A stretch of DNA of 64,000 nucleotides from Yersinia bercovieri ATCC 43970 (GTDB lineage: Bacteria > Pseudomonadota > Gammaproteobacteria > Enterobacterales > Enterobacteriaceae): assembly GCF_013282745.1 (NCBI RefSeq), contig NZ_CP054044.1:3472001-3536000 (forward strand). Direction: 5' to 3'. Shown piece after piece: positions 46,204 through 53,512 of the stretch. How positions within the stretch are numbered: the stretch's first letter is position 1; each line of letters opens with the position of its first letter. A program made the translations under genes and the position numbers. The notes below the pieces were generated by a model. That model ran no database searches and was not told the origin of the DNA. It saw only the letters and a list, made by a program, of their open reading frames with translations.

Positions 46204-46485
46204 ATGAAAAAAGTTATTCTGGTTCTCGCGTTAATGATCGCTTCATTTTCTGTTATTGGTCAAGATAAGGTGCTAACAGGTGCGGGTGATATATCATCAA
46301 CACCAATGGTAGTTGAGTTAAAAAACAGAGTTTGCGATATTAATTACCCGCCACTTTTGGAAACCGATTATGACTGGTGCTGTGAGCTATGTTGCAATCC
46401 GGCGTGTGCGGGGTGTTGATAAACATCATCATTAATCGGTTATACATATTGAGAAAATAGCGGACATTAGGGGCCTGTCCCAGAT
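46081..46485. repeat. 405-bp unit bounded by perfect 15-bp inverted repeats
   Basis: ATCTGGGACAGGCCC (46081-46095) and its exact reverse complement GGGCCTGTCCCAGAT (46471-46485) flank the enterotoxin gene and nothing else. No direct target repeat is obvious outside. It looks like a toxin gene carried between the ends of an insertion element. Confidence 0.75.
46204..46419 (+). CDS. yst: Heat-stable enterotoxin, Yst family
   Basis: Secreted guanylate cyclase C agonist precursor, 71 residues, the length of YstA. Signal peptide MKKVILVLALMIASFSVIG, a pro-region, then the mature C-terminus WCCELCCNPACAGC with six cysteines (59, 60, 63, 64, 68, 71) in the spacing required for three disulfides. The core CCELCCNPACAGC equals that of E. 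coli STIa. The pro-region differs clearly from the YstA and YstB sequences I remember, so this is a variant. GGAGG lies five bases before the ATG. The gene is alone inside a 405-bp inverted-repeat unit. Confidence 0.93.
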   Translation: MKKVILVLALMIASFSVIGQDKVLTGAGDISSTPMVVELKNRVCDINYPPLLETDYDWCCELCCNPACAGC

Positions 46486-46514
46486 TCTGTGGTTCGACAT
46501 AAAATATTAAGGGC

Positions 46515-46531
46515 GGGGCGCTGAGCACCCC
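46515..46531 (-). terminator. Hairpin after ydfG
   Basis: GGGG-C-GC, loop TGA, GC-A-CCCC makes a short GC-rich stem with one mismatch. On the minus strand it is followed by GCCCTTAATATTTT, 21 bases beyond the ydfG stop. Confidence 0.55.
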
Positions 46532-46551
46532 AACCTAAATAGCAGCTAGCT

Positions 46552-47301
46552 TTAACCTTCGCGGTGAACACTCAGCCCGGCAAAAGATTGGCTGACCGGC
46601 ATCATCTCCAGTGAGTTAATATTGACCCGCACGGGCAGGGTCGCCACCCAATATACCGCCTCAGCAATATCTTCTGGTATTAATGGATTAGCGCCATCGT
46701 AGGTTTTATTCACTTTGTCACCATCGCCTTTAAAGCGCACCGCTGAAAACTCAGTACCGCCGACCATACCCGGCTCAATATCTGTCACCCGGATCCGGGT
46801 GCCATGCAGATCGGCGCGCAGGCCCAGACTGAACTGCTTAACAAATGCTTTGGTCGCGCCGTAAACATTACCACCGGCATAGGGCCAGTTAGCGGCGGTA
46901 GAGCCGATGTTAATCACGTGCCCCACATTGCGCTCGACCATGGCAGGTAACAATGCGCGCGTCATATTCACCAGGCCTTTGGTATTGGTGTCAATCATGG
47001 TATCCCAGTCTGCAACATTGGCTTTGTGAGCAGGCTCCAGCCCTAATGCCAGTCCGGCATTGTTAACCAGCAGATCGATATTTTTCAGCTCAGCCGGCAA
47101 GTCATCAATAACCTGTTGAATAGCCGCACGATTTCGCACATCTAACCGCACAATATGCAACTTAGCGCCCAGCTCATCCTTTAACGCTTCCAGCCGCTCC
47201 TGACGACGACCACTGGCGATAACCTGATGACCGTGGCTAATAAATTTGCGTGCAATAGCCTCACCAAATCCGGAGGTCGCACCGGTAACAAAAACGATCA
47301 T
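46552..47301 (-). CDS. ydfG: NADP-dependent 3-hydroxy acid dehydrogenase YdfG
   Basis: Short-chain dehydrogenase acting on L-allo-threonine, 3-hydroxy acids and malonic semialdehyde in E. coli. 249 residues from ATG 47301 (AAGGA six bases upstream; the ATG at 47307 touches that site). Rossmann motif VTGATSGFGEAIARKF, NNAGLALG strand, and catalytic Ser-Tyr-Lys in NIGSTAANWPYAGGNVYGAT followed by KAFVKQF. Backbone gene, also near dif in E. coli. Confidence 0.93.
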   Translation of the reverse strand: MIVFVTGATSGFGEAIARKFISHGHQVIASGRRQERLEALKDELGAKLHIVRLDVRNRAAIQQVIDDLPAELKNIDLLVNNAGLALGLEPAHKANVADWDTMIDTNTKGLVNMTRALLPAMVERNVGHVINIGSTAANWPYAGGNVYGATKAFVKQFSLGLRADLHGTRIRVTDIEPGMVGGTEFSAVRFKGDGDKVNKTYDGANPLIPEDIAEAVYWVATLPVRVNINSLEMMPVSQSFAGLSVHREG

Positions 47302-47482
47302 ATGCATTCCTTATTTTTCAGTACCAATCCGGGAATTTTTATCACATATTTTGAGCATACCGGATCCGGCGGGGATTAAGAAGGGGGGTTTTATGCGATG
47401 GCATTACGGGCTAAAGGGGGAGGATAAAAATCGAGCCGTGACGATAACAGCCCGATTTAGCTTGAGTAATAGAGTCATCGCG

Positions 47483-47761
47483 CTATTTTTTCTTATACAC
47501 ATCAGCACTAGCGTGAATTTTCGTATTGGTGTTGGTTGAGGTGATTACATAATAATCCCCACCCAGTTCATCTGCCTTTTTTGATAACTCAGCCTTGGCA
47601 TCAATGGGGGCTAATTCACCAGACGTCACGATGGTCCCAATTTTTTCATACTGATCAGGGCTTTTATTTAGATCTTCTTTAGTTAACAACTCAGCGGCGA
47701 TAGCCGCGGAAGAGAATGCGCCTAACAGCACTAAGGTCGTTATTGCTTTAAATAATTTCAT
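47483..47761 (-). CDS. DUF1471 (YdgH/BhsA/McbA-like) periplasmic protein
   Basis: 92 residues from ATG 47761 with AGAGGAA six bases upstream. Signal peptide (ITTLVLLGAFSSAAIAAE) and a compact domain YEKIGTIVTSGELAPIDAKA ... LGGDYYVITSTNTNTKIHAS, characteristic of the DUF1471 stress and biofilm proteins of enterobacteria. Such small proteins are usually induced by envelope or oxidative stress; the sequence does not say which. Single gene. Confidence 0.85.
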   Translation of the reverse strand: MKLFKAITTLVLLGAFSSAAIAAELLTKEDLNKSPDQYEKIGTIVTSGELAPIDAKAELSKKADELGGDYYVITSTNTNTKIHASADVYKKK

Positions 47762-48088
47762 AGTGTTCCTCTCATTAACGATATTGACCAAAAGATATTT
47801 ACCTGCATAGCGGTATTAGTATTGTTCTCATCACTGGGTTTAGCCAGTGATGCGCAGATCTTTCGGATTTTAGGCTAAAAAAGTCATTGCTGTAGTAGAG
47901 ACGTGCTGTGCTTTTGTAACCTATACGTTAGGGAATGGATAGTATCTGGCTGGCGTGAATTAGCTGAAGAAGAGGGCGTTCCTGAAGCATTGCGAGATAG
48001 CCTGTGGCAGACCCTGCGATTAAGATGGTAATGTAAAGGTTACAAAACTCACTTATAACGCCACTTTTGCAACGTAAACAATACTAAA
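47762..48088 (+). other. 327-bp gap with a possible gene remnant
   Basis: A 42-codon frame (GTG 47903 to TAA 48031) reads WRELAEEEGVPEALRDSLWQ near its end, which looks like real protein, but there is no ribosome site. It may be the tail of a lost gene. The rest holds the promoter of the DUF1471 gene. Confidence 0.3.
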
Positions 48089-48913
48089 ATGGATATGTTC
48101 AAGTTAAAACCTTGGTTAAATCGCTGGAATCTCACTCCTGATGGCGCCCCATTTATAACCCATACGTCACAGTTACTCCCAGTTAAAACAGCAACACAGG
48201 GTATTAAAGCCATGCTAAAAGTCACGGATGATGCGGATGAACAAGCCGGTAATGCACTAATGGCATGGTGGGAAGGGAATGGCGCCGCACAGGTTATTGC
48301 CCATGAAAATGAAGCAATTCTTCTCTCAAGAGCCACTGGTTCCGCGTCACTGTCAGCTATGTCACGAGAAGATCAGGATGATGTAGCTTGTCGTATTTTG
48401 TGTATTACTGCGAACCGACTTCATACATCCCCAAAAAAAACATTACCCCAGCTTACACCTCTACATGAGTGGTTTTATCCTCTAAAATCAGCAGCCCTGA
48501 AGTATGGCGGTATCCTGACACGTTGTGCAGAAATTTCAGAAGAGTTGCTTTCTTCTCCACGTGATGTGGTTGTATTGCATGGTGACTTACATCACGGCAA
48601 CGTGCTTGATTTTGCGACGTCCTGGCTGGCCATTGATCCAAAAGGACTACTAGGTGAACGAGGATTCGATTTTGCCAATATTTTCACTAATCCAGACCTT
48701 AGTCATCCAGTGCCTTGTGTAGCGACTGTTCCGGAGATATTTAAACAGCGGCTAAGTATCGTTACCGAAACGGCTAACCTGGACAGAGAACGCCTTCTCA
48801 AATGGATAATTGCATGGTGCGGGCTTTCAACAACTTGGTCCCTCGAAAGTAACGACACTGTATCAACAACAATAAAAGTTGCTGAGATGGCAATTACTGA
48901 ATTGGAACAGTGA
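48089..48913 (+). CDS. APH(6)-like aminoglycoside/hydroxyurea kinase
   Basis: 274 residues of the APH_6_hur family. Catalytic motif VVLHGDLHHGNVLDF (about 163-177) and the magnesium-binding segment LAIDPKGLLGERGFDFANIF match streptomycin 6-phosphotransferases such as APH(6)-Id. The N-terminal lobe has a weak nucleotide loop and KAMLKVTDDADEQAGNALMA. The first ATG is at 48089 with another at 48095; the ribosome site is poor. It is a single chromosomal gene with no integron or transposon beside it, so it may be an intrinsic kinase rather than an acquired resistance gene. Substrate unproven. Confidence 0.8.
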   Translation: MDMFKLKPWLNRWNLTPDGAPFITHTSQLLPVKTATQGIKAMLKVTDDADEQAGNALMAWWEGNGAAQVIAHENEAILLSRATGSASLSAMSREDQDDVACRILCITANRLHTSPKKTLPQLTPLHEWFYPLKSAALKYGGILTRCAEISEELLSSPRDVVVLHGDLHHGNVLDFATSWLAIDPKGLLGERGFDFANIFTNPDLSHPVPCVATVPEIFKQRLSIVTETANLDRERLLKWIIAWCGLSTTWSLESNDTVSTTIKVAEMAITELEQ

Positions 48914-49119
48914 GCAGGATATCAACATAACTTGTTTTATTATCTATATGGAAACGAAAAACTCTTCCTCATTGACCATAATCGCTGATACGTCATAGTT
49001 TTCATTGTCAAAGCTAAGTAGAGATGTCCGGGGTAGGGCAAAGTTCAAATGTCCATAGCATGGTTTCATCAGTTGATAAGCCGCCCAATCAGAGCGGCAA
49101 ATGAATTATGCCTGAATTG

Positions 49120-50085
49120 TTATTTCTCTGATTTGCTTCCCAGTAATGGTATTAGTCGAATATAAATAAGCTCACTCAGTAATTCGACCATTGTCTGTGT
49201 AACAATCACCGCTGGTAAAACAGGTATTGCTCCGGGTACTGAAAGCGCAAGAGGAAGTATAACCAGGGAATTTCGTGTTCCTGCACTAAACGCAATTGCT
49301 CTGCCAGAGGTAGCATTTAATCCAAATAATCTGGATACACACCACCCGGCTAATGGCGCGAGCACTGCAAAGGCAACGTATACAGGCACAACATGTAATG
49401 CCGCTGATTTAGCATCTCCCAGTTGGGGAACCATTGCTGCGACGACAACAAACAAGACAACTGCCGTCGCCGGAACGGGTAGTAAACCAAGCCCTTTATT
49501 AATTGAATACCCCAGTTGACTCCTGCTGCTCCAGAATTGGGTCAAACTTGCCAGGCAAAGAGGCATCACGATCAACCACATGAAGGCCTGAAAGAATGGC
49601 CCGGGTCTGACAAGCCCTTCAGCCTGGTCACCCAGAAATAAATGCAGATACACTGGCAAGAGCAGTACCTGCATAATCAGTAGCGCAGGTGTGGAAGCCA
49701 AAAGTAGTTTCGAATCGCTCCGACCCAATTGTGAAAATGTCACCACATAATCGATACAGGGGGTCAGGAGAACCATGAGCACTCCCAGCATGACAAGCGG
49801 GTTATTTGGAATAAACTGTATCAGGAAAGCAACCAGCACCGGTACGATCACGAAATTGGCTATAAGCAATGGCATGAGGAAGCGAATACGGGTGAATGCT
49901 TTGCCAAGTTCGGCTACAGGAACCTGGAGAAACGTAACATACAACATCAGTGCCAGCACCGGAGTTATTGCTTTTTCAAATACTGACGTGCCCGGAAGCA
50001 ATGTGGCGAAAATAGCAGCCAGGACCACTGCAAAAAAAAAAATAACGACCTGATGATTTTCAAGCCGTTCTCTTAGCTGCATCAT
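49120..50085 (-). CDS. Acr3/bile-acid-symporter-type carrier in the ars locus
   Basis: 321 residues, about ten membrane helices. FLQVPVAELGKAFTRIRFL and VLMVLLTPCIDYVVTFSQLG contain the Cys-bearing helix found in Acr3-type arsenite carriers and relatives. Two adjacent ATGs (50085, 50082). It stands where arsC would normally follow arsB, with the arsC tail still present between. Arsenite or related anion export is inferred from the neighbourhood and the Cys; the wider family also moves organic anions. Confidence 0.72.
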   Translation of the reverse strand: MMQLRERLENHQVVIFFFAVVLAAIFATLLPGTSVFEKAITPVLALMLYVTFLQVPVAELGKAFTRIRFLMPLLIANFVIVPVLVAFLIQFIPNNPLVMLGVLMVLLTPCIDYVVTFSQLGRSDSKLLLASTPALLIMQVLLLPVYLHLFLGDQAEGLVRPGPFFQAFMWLIVMPLCLASLTQFWSSRSQLGYSINKGLGLLPVPATAVVLFVVVAAMVPQLGDAKSAALHVVPVYVAFAVLAPLAGWCVSRLFGLNATSGRAIAFSAGTRNSLVILPLALSVPGAIPVLPAVIVTQTMVELLSELIYIRLIPLLGSKSEK

Positions 50086-50122
50086 ATTTACTTAACTCGT
50101 ATTATTTCCATGAAGTTGAATA

Positions 50123-50207
50123 TCATACGGATAGGATCAAACGATGCCCTTCTTTATCAACAACTTTTTCGCCGTCTTCTTTTGTGAACTCCGGAAACTG
50201 CTGATTC
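50123..50207 (-). pseudogene. arsC: 3' remnant of arsenate reductase arsC
   Basis: In the 136-base gap after arsB, one minus-strand frame reads FPEFTKEDGEKVVDKEGHRL, which aligns with the C-terminus of E. coli ArsC (SKEDGEKVVDEAGKRLK). No catalytic N-terminus remains and a stop lies just upstream in frame. A deletion removed the rest, leaving the operon unable to reduce arsenate by itself. Confidence 0.78.
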
Positions 50208-50221
50208 CGGGGTTATAAAAA

Positions 50222-51511
50222 TTAGTGTGATACAGTCAACCGCAGCGCCAGTGCTGCCAGCGTGACAAACAGCACGGGGAGTGTCATAACAATGCCCACC
50301 CGGAAGTAATATCCCCAGGTGATTTTGATGTTTTTCTGCGAAAGAACATGCAGCCAAAGCAAGGTTGCCAGGCTGCCGATAGGGGTAATTTTAGGCCCCA
50401 GATCGCTACCGATGACGTTGGCGTAAATCATCGCTTCTTTGATAACACCAGTCGCTGTGCTGCCCTCAATCGACAGCGCCCCAACCAGCACGGTCGGCAT
50501 ATTGTTCATCACCGATGACAGGAAGGCTGTCAGGAAGCCAGTACCCAGCGTTGCCGCCCATAATCCTTGCTCTGCCAGCTGATTCAGCACGGATGAAAGA
50601 TAATGGGTCAGACCGGCATTTCGTAAGCCGTAGACCACCAGATACATCCCCAACGAGAAGATAACGATTTGCCATGGCGCACCTCGCAACACCTTGCCGG
50701 TATTAATGGCATGACCTTTTTTCGCAACCACAAACAGGAGCAGGGCACCAACAGCAGCGACCAGACTGACAGGAACGCCCAGCGGCTCCAGTCCGAAGAA
50801 CCCCACCAGAAGTAAAATCAGAACCAGCCAGCCGGTTTTAAAGGTATTCACATCTCGTATAGCGTCTTTCGGTTCTTTCAACAGAGCAACGTCGTAAACG
50901 GCAGGAATGTCCTTGCGGAAAAACAGATGCAACATCACAAGCGTCGTCGCAATGGCCGCCAGGTTTACCGGCACCATCACGGCTGCATATTCGGAGAAAC
51001 CAAGCTTAAAGAAATCCGCCGAGACAATGTTTACCAGGTTTGAGACAATCAGCGGCAGGCTTGCCGTGTCAGCGATAAACCCAGCGGCCATGACAAACGC
51101 TAAGGTTGACCCCTTGCTGAATCCCAGCGCCAGCAGCATCGCGATAACGATAGGCGTCAGGATCAGTGCGGCACCGTCGTTGGCGAACAGTGCGGCGACC
51201 ATCGCGCCAAGCAGCACGATCCAGGTGAAGAGCAGTCGCCCCCGGCCATTCCCCCAACGGGCAACGTGCAGCGCGGCCCATTCAAAGAAGCCGGATTCAT
51301 CGAGCAGAAGACTGATGATAATCACAGCAATAAAGGTGGCGGTCGCATTCCACACTATCTGCCAGACCACCGGAATATCCCCCAGATGAACGACGCCAGT
51401 CAGCAATGCCAGACCTGCGCCCAGTGAGGCACTCCAGCCAATCCCCAGCCCTCTGGGTTGCCAGATAACCAGGACGAGCGTGAATAAAAAGATAGCACCA
51501 GCCAGTAACAT
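50222..51511 (-). CDS. arsB: Arsenite efflux permease ArsB
   Basis: 429 residues from ATG 51511 (GGAG seven bases upstream), exactly the E. coli length; the ATG at 51523 is less likely. About twelve hydrophobic helices. [39 protein letters not shown] and [18 protein letters not shown] match ArsB throughout. It exports arsenite and antimonite, driven by the membrane potential when no ArsA is present. Second gene after arsR, 45 bases between them. Confidence 0.95.
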   Translation of the reverse strand: MLLAGAIFLFTLVLVIWQPRGLGIGWSASLGAGLALLTGVVHLGDIPVVWQIVWNATATFIAVIIISLLLDESGFFEWAALHVARWGNGRGRLLFTWIVLLGAMVAALFANDGAALILTPIVIAMLLALGFSKGSTLAFVMAAGFIADTASLPLIVSNLVNIVSADFFKLGFSEYAAVMVPVNLAAIATTLVMLHLFFRKDIPAVYDVALLKEPKDAIRDVNTFKTGWLVLILLLVGFFGLEPLGVPVSLVAAVGALLLFVVAKKGHAINTGKVLRGAPWQIVIFSLGMYLVVYGLRNAGLTHYLSSVLNQLAEQGLWAATLGTGFLTAFLSSVMNNMPTVLVGALSIEGSTATGVIKEAMIYANVIGSDLGPKITPIGSLATLLWLHVLSQKNIKITWGYYFRVGIVMTLPVLFVTLAALALRLTVSH

Positions 51512-51556
51512 CAGAAACTCCATTCACATTTGTTTATTCGAATATATACATCGTCA

Positions 51557-51877
51557 TCAGCAGGAGGCAGATGCCACGCTACTAAGCTTGTTGCGTATGT
51601 TTTCTCGTTCACAATTCCAGGCTGTATCAATAATACCCGCAGCCCATGCAGGCATGTGTGGCGACAGTCGGTAATGCACCCATTTTCCTTCGCGGCGGTC
51701 GATGACCAGTTCTGCTTCGCGTAACAGTGCCATATGTCGTGATATTTTTGGCTGAGATTCTGCGGTTGCCGCACAGATGTCACAGACGCACATCTCACCG
51801 GACTCCCTGAGAAGCATCACGATAGTCGAACGGGTTTCGTCGGCGAGCAGTTTAAAAAGCTGAACAGGCTGTAGCAT
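51557..51877 (-). CDS. arsR: Arsenic-responsive repressor ArsR
   Basis: SmtB/ArsR repressor of 106 residues from ATG 51877 (GAGG eight bases upstream). The metalloid-binding site is the ESGEMCVCDICAA segment with Cys30, Cys32 and Cys35; recognition helix in ESQPKISRHMALLREAELV. It should release the palindromic operator upstream on binding arsenite. Divergent from the arsH remnant, as in arsHRBC loci known from Yersinia. Confidence 0.95.
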   Translation of the reverse strand: MLQPVQLFKLLADETRSTIVMLLRESGEMCVCDICAATAESQPKISRHMALLREAELVIDRREGKWVHYRLSPHMPAWAAGIIDTAWNCERENIRNKLSSVASASC

Positions 51878-51903
51878 GCTTAACCTCGTTAAAAAATAAC
51901 AAT

Positions 51904-51923
51904 ACATATGATATTTCATATGT
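51904..51923. promoter_or_regulatory. ArsR operator candidate
   Basis: ACATATG (51904-51910) and CATATGT (51917-51923) form a perfect inverted repeat around ATATTT in the arsR-arsH gap, 27 bases before arsR. Form and place suit an ArsR site controlling both directions. Confidence 0.65.
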
Positions 51924-51963
51924 GATAACTTTTAAAGCATAGCTTATGAGATGGAGATTTTTT

Positions 51964-52098
51964 ATGACCGACTTACCGGCAATCGAACCGGATTGCTTTG
52001 ATGATGCGCTTGCCAGCAAACTTACAGGCAACAACGAAACCATGCCGCGTATTCTCATCCTCTACGGCTCAGTACGAGAGCGGTCCTACACAAAGTTA
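51964..52098 (+). pseudogene. arsH: Truncated arsH
   Basis: ATG at 51964 with GGAG seven bases upstream starts MTDLPAIEPDCFDDALASKL and reaches PRILILYGSVRERSYTKL, the flavin-binding start of ArsH, the NADPH:FMN oxidoreductase that acts on organoarsenicals. Homology stops after 45 codons at sequence with IS-like terminal repeats (ATGTCAC twice, 52103-52136). The frame runs on to 52170 as nonsense. A normal ArsH has over 200 residues. Confidence 0.8.
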
Positions 52099-52158
52099 AA
52101 ATGTCACCCAATCCTCCAAAGTAGAAATGTCACTTTTTATTCAGAAGAACAGGGGATT

Positions 52159-52359
52159 CTATCTTCGTAGGCTTGCTCTAAATTCCTCTGGATTCGCTAA
52201 GACTGGATTGATGGCTCGGAGTTGTTCCTGCACTCTGGCTTGAGCCAGTTTTAATACTGTACCAAGACGTTTGTTATCACCCAGTCAATACAGAAGCGTT
52301 TTTGCGGTTTGGTAAGCAGAAATACTCTGTTGCATCTTAGATTTTAAAATAGCTTCCAT
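52159..52359 (-). pseudogene. Remnant ORF with internal stop beside an IS-like end
   Basis: A minus-strand frame reads MEAILKSKMQQSISAYQTAK, then LGDNKRLGTVLKLAQARVQE and ANPEEFRASLRR, with a TGA (52285-52287) where a Trp might have been. Downstream of its stop come AAAGTGACATTTCTACTTTG and GTGACATTTTAA, repeats like those at IS21-type ends. The protein is not recognised. It probably belongs to the element that truncated arsH. Confidence 0.45.
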
Positions 52360-52402
52360 ATCTTTTAGTATGCAACTGTATTTATTTTTAGAGTTTTCAC
52401 GT

Positions 52403-52981
52403 ATGCCTTATCATTCTAATGCCACTCCGTACTTAAGCATTGACCATGACAGCATCGCTGACTGGAAATCTGCGCTGTCTGGGCAGTGGTTTATTGGTGT
52501 AGTTGATACAGAAAAGCGTTCCGTAAAATTAGCTCCTGTAAATATATTCGATGCCAGAGGAAATCTGGATTCAGCGGTATTAAATAATACTTCAATGCAG
52601 GGCATGAACCGCTATGCTTCAGGCGCTGCCGGTGAGAGAGTTGGTGACTCAGCTATGCCTGAATATCTTCTAAATCGTGCTGCTGGAATGACGCACCATA
52701 CCGCGGTGGTGAAGCAAGCTGGTTTTGATCCATCCAGTTCCCTTGGGTTTAGCCTGATAAAAATAAACTGTCATTTTGCTCAAATGAAGATGGCATCTAA
52801 TTCCCTGAATGCTGATAAACCAGGCGCAAGGTATCACCATAGCTTTTCTCGTGCGACATCTATGAAAAGAGATGGATACTTCCCGGGAAGTGCCCAGTTA
52901 CCGCTGCAATGGCAACATGCTTTAACTCTGTTTTTTAATACAACCATGAACATTCCGCATGTATCTGTATCTAATGATTGA
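52403..52981 (+). CDS. Hypothetical protein, 192 residues
   Basis: Not recognised. The ATG at 52403 (MPYHSNATPYLSIDHDSIAD) is preferred over the upstream 52370 start, which begins in the flanking remnant; ribosome site weak. Contains WFIGVVDTEKRSVKLAPVNI and several His residues (AGMTHHTAVV, ARYHHSFSRA). No signal or membrane segment. It lies between IS debris and dif, so it is likely acquired; resemblance to secreted toxin or effector domains is only a guess. Confidence 0.5.
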   Translation: MPYHSNATPYLSIDHDSIADWKSALSGQWFIGVVDTEKRSVKLAPVNIFDARGNLDSAVLNNTSMQGMNRYASGAAGERVGDSAMPEYLLNRAAGMTHHTAVVKQAGFDPSSSLGFSLIKINCHFAQMKMASNSLNADKPGARYHHSFSRATSMKRDGYFPGSAQLPLQWQHALTLFFNTTMNIPHVSVSND

Positions 52982-52994
52982 ATTGTTATATACC

Positions 52995-53153
52995 TCATAC
53001 CGGAAGGTCAGATTTCTCTGTTGCGCTGCCTATCCAAAGAGGGCTGTTTGCGCAAAATAGCTCTATGCCTAGGTCATGTAGGGCACGACCATACTGAGTC
53101 ACGGCAGTATTGCGTTTTTCTGGTTGGTTGACTCGAAATATAGAATGATTACA
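52995..53153 (-). pseudogene. Transposase fragment (ISNCY/IS1202-like)
   Basis: The minus-strand frame reads NHSIFRVNQPEKRNTAVTQY then GRALHDLGIELFCANSP before degenerating to a stop. This is the catalytic-core stretch (HSIFRVNQ ... TQFGRAL..LDIE...ANSPQAKGR) of IS1202-group transposases as I remember them. The fragment begins about 20 bases from dif. Confidence 0.6.
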
Positions 53154-53172
53154 ACTTTGCTACTACAACACT

Positions 53173-53200
53173 GGTGCGCATAATGTATATTATGTTAAAT
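53173..53200 (+). other. dif chromosome dimer resolution site
   Basis: 28 bp matching the E. coli dif sequence as I know it, base for base: XerC arm GGTGCGCATAA, central TGTATA, XerD arm TTATGTTAAAT. XerC and XerD recombine here, activated by FtsK at the division septum, to resolve chromosome dimers. Orientation is XerC arm left, XerD arm right. Confidence 0.97.
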
Positions 53201-53410
53201 TGAAATTATGCATAACCAAACCATACGCGCTAGTCAATTCCGCCCGTAATCCGTTAAGCTGAACCTGGTTCCCTGCGATCCATCTTTCAGCTACAAATAG
53301 CAAAAACTGCGAATTAAAACCCCTTCCCTCATTTTTGGCCAGTGACGCTACGTGAAATCTGTAGAACTGGCAGCATGATTGCCCGTCAGATTTCACCAAA
53401 CAGCAGACAC

Positions 53411-53434
53411 AAAAAAGCCCGCATTTATGCGGGC
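53411..53434 (-). terminator. Rho-independent terminator of the MFS operon
   Basis: GCCCGCAT-TT-ATGCGGGC (53417-53434) preceded on the plus strand by A6. Read on the minus strand the stem is followed by TTTTTTGTG, 79 bases after the MFS stop. Confidence 0.85.
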
Positions 53435-53512
53435 CAGTTGTCTACATCAGATTATGCAGGTTTATGTGAATGTCGCTCAGCAGCGTTAACCACGCTCATA
53501 GATAGCTCCTGA

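Noticed and set aside
53190..53399. 69-codon minus-strand frame ending in dif
   Set aside because: No ribosome site and only faint IS110-like similarity. Treated as possible debris in the findings, not as a gene.
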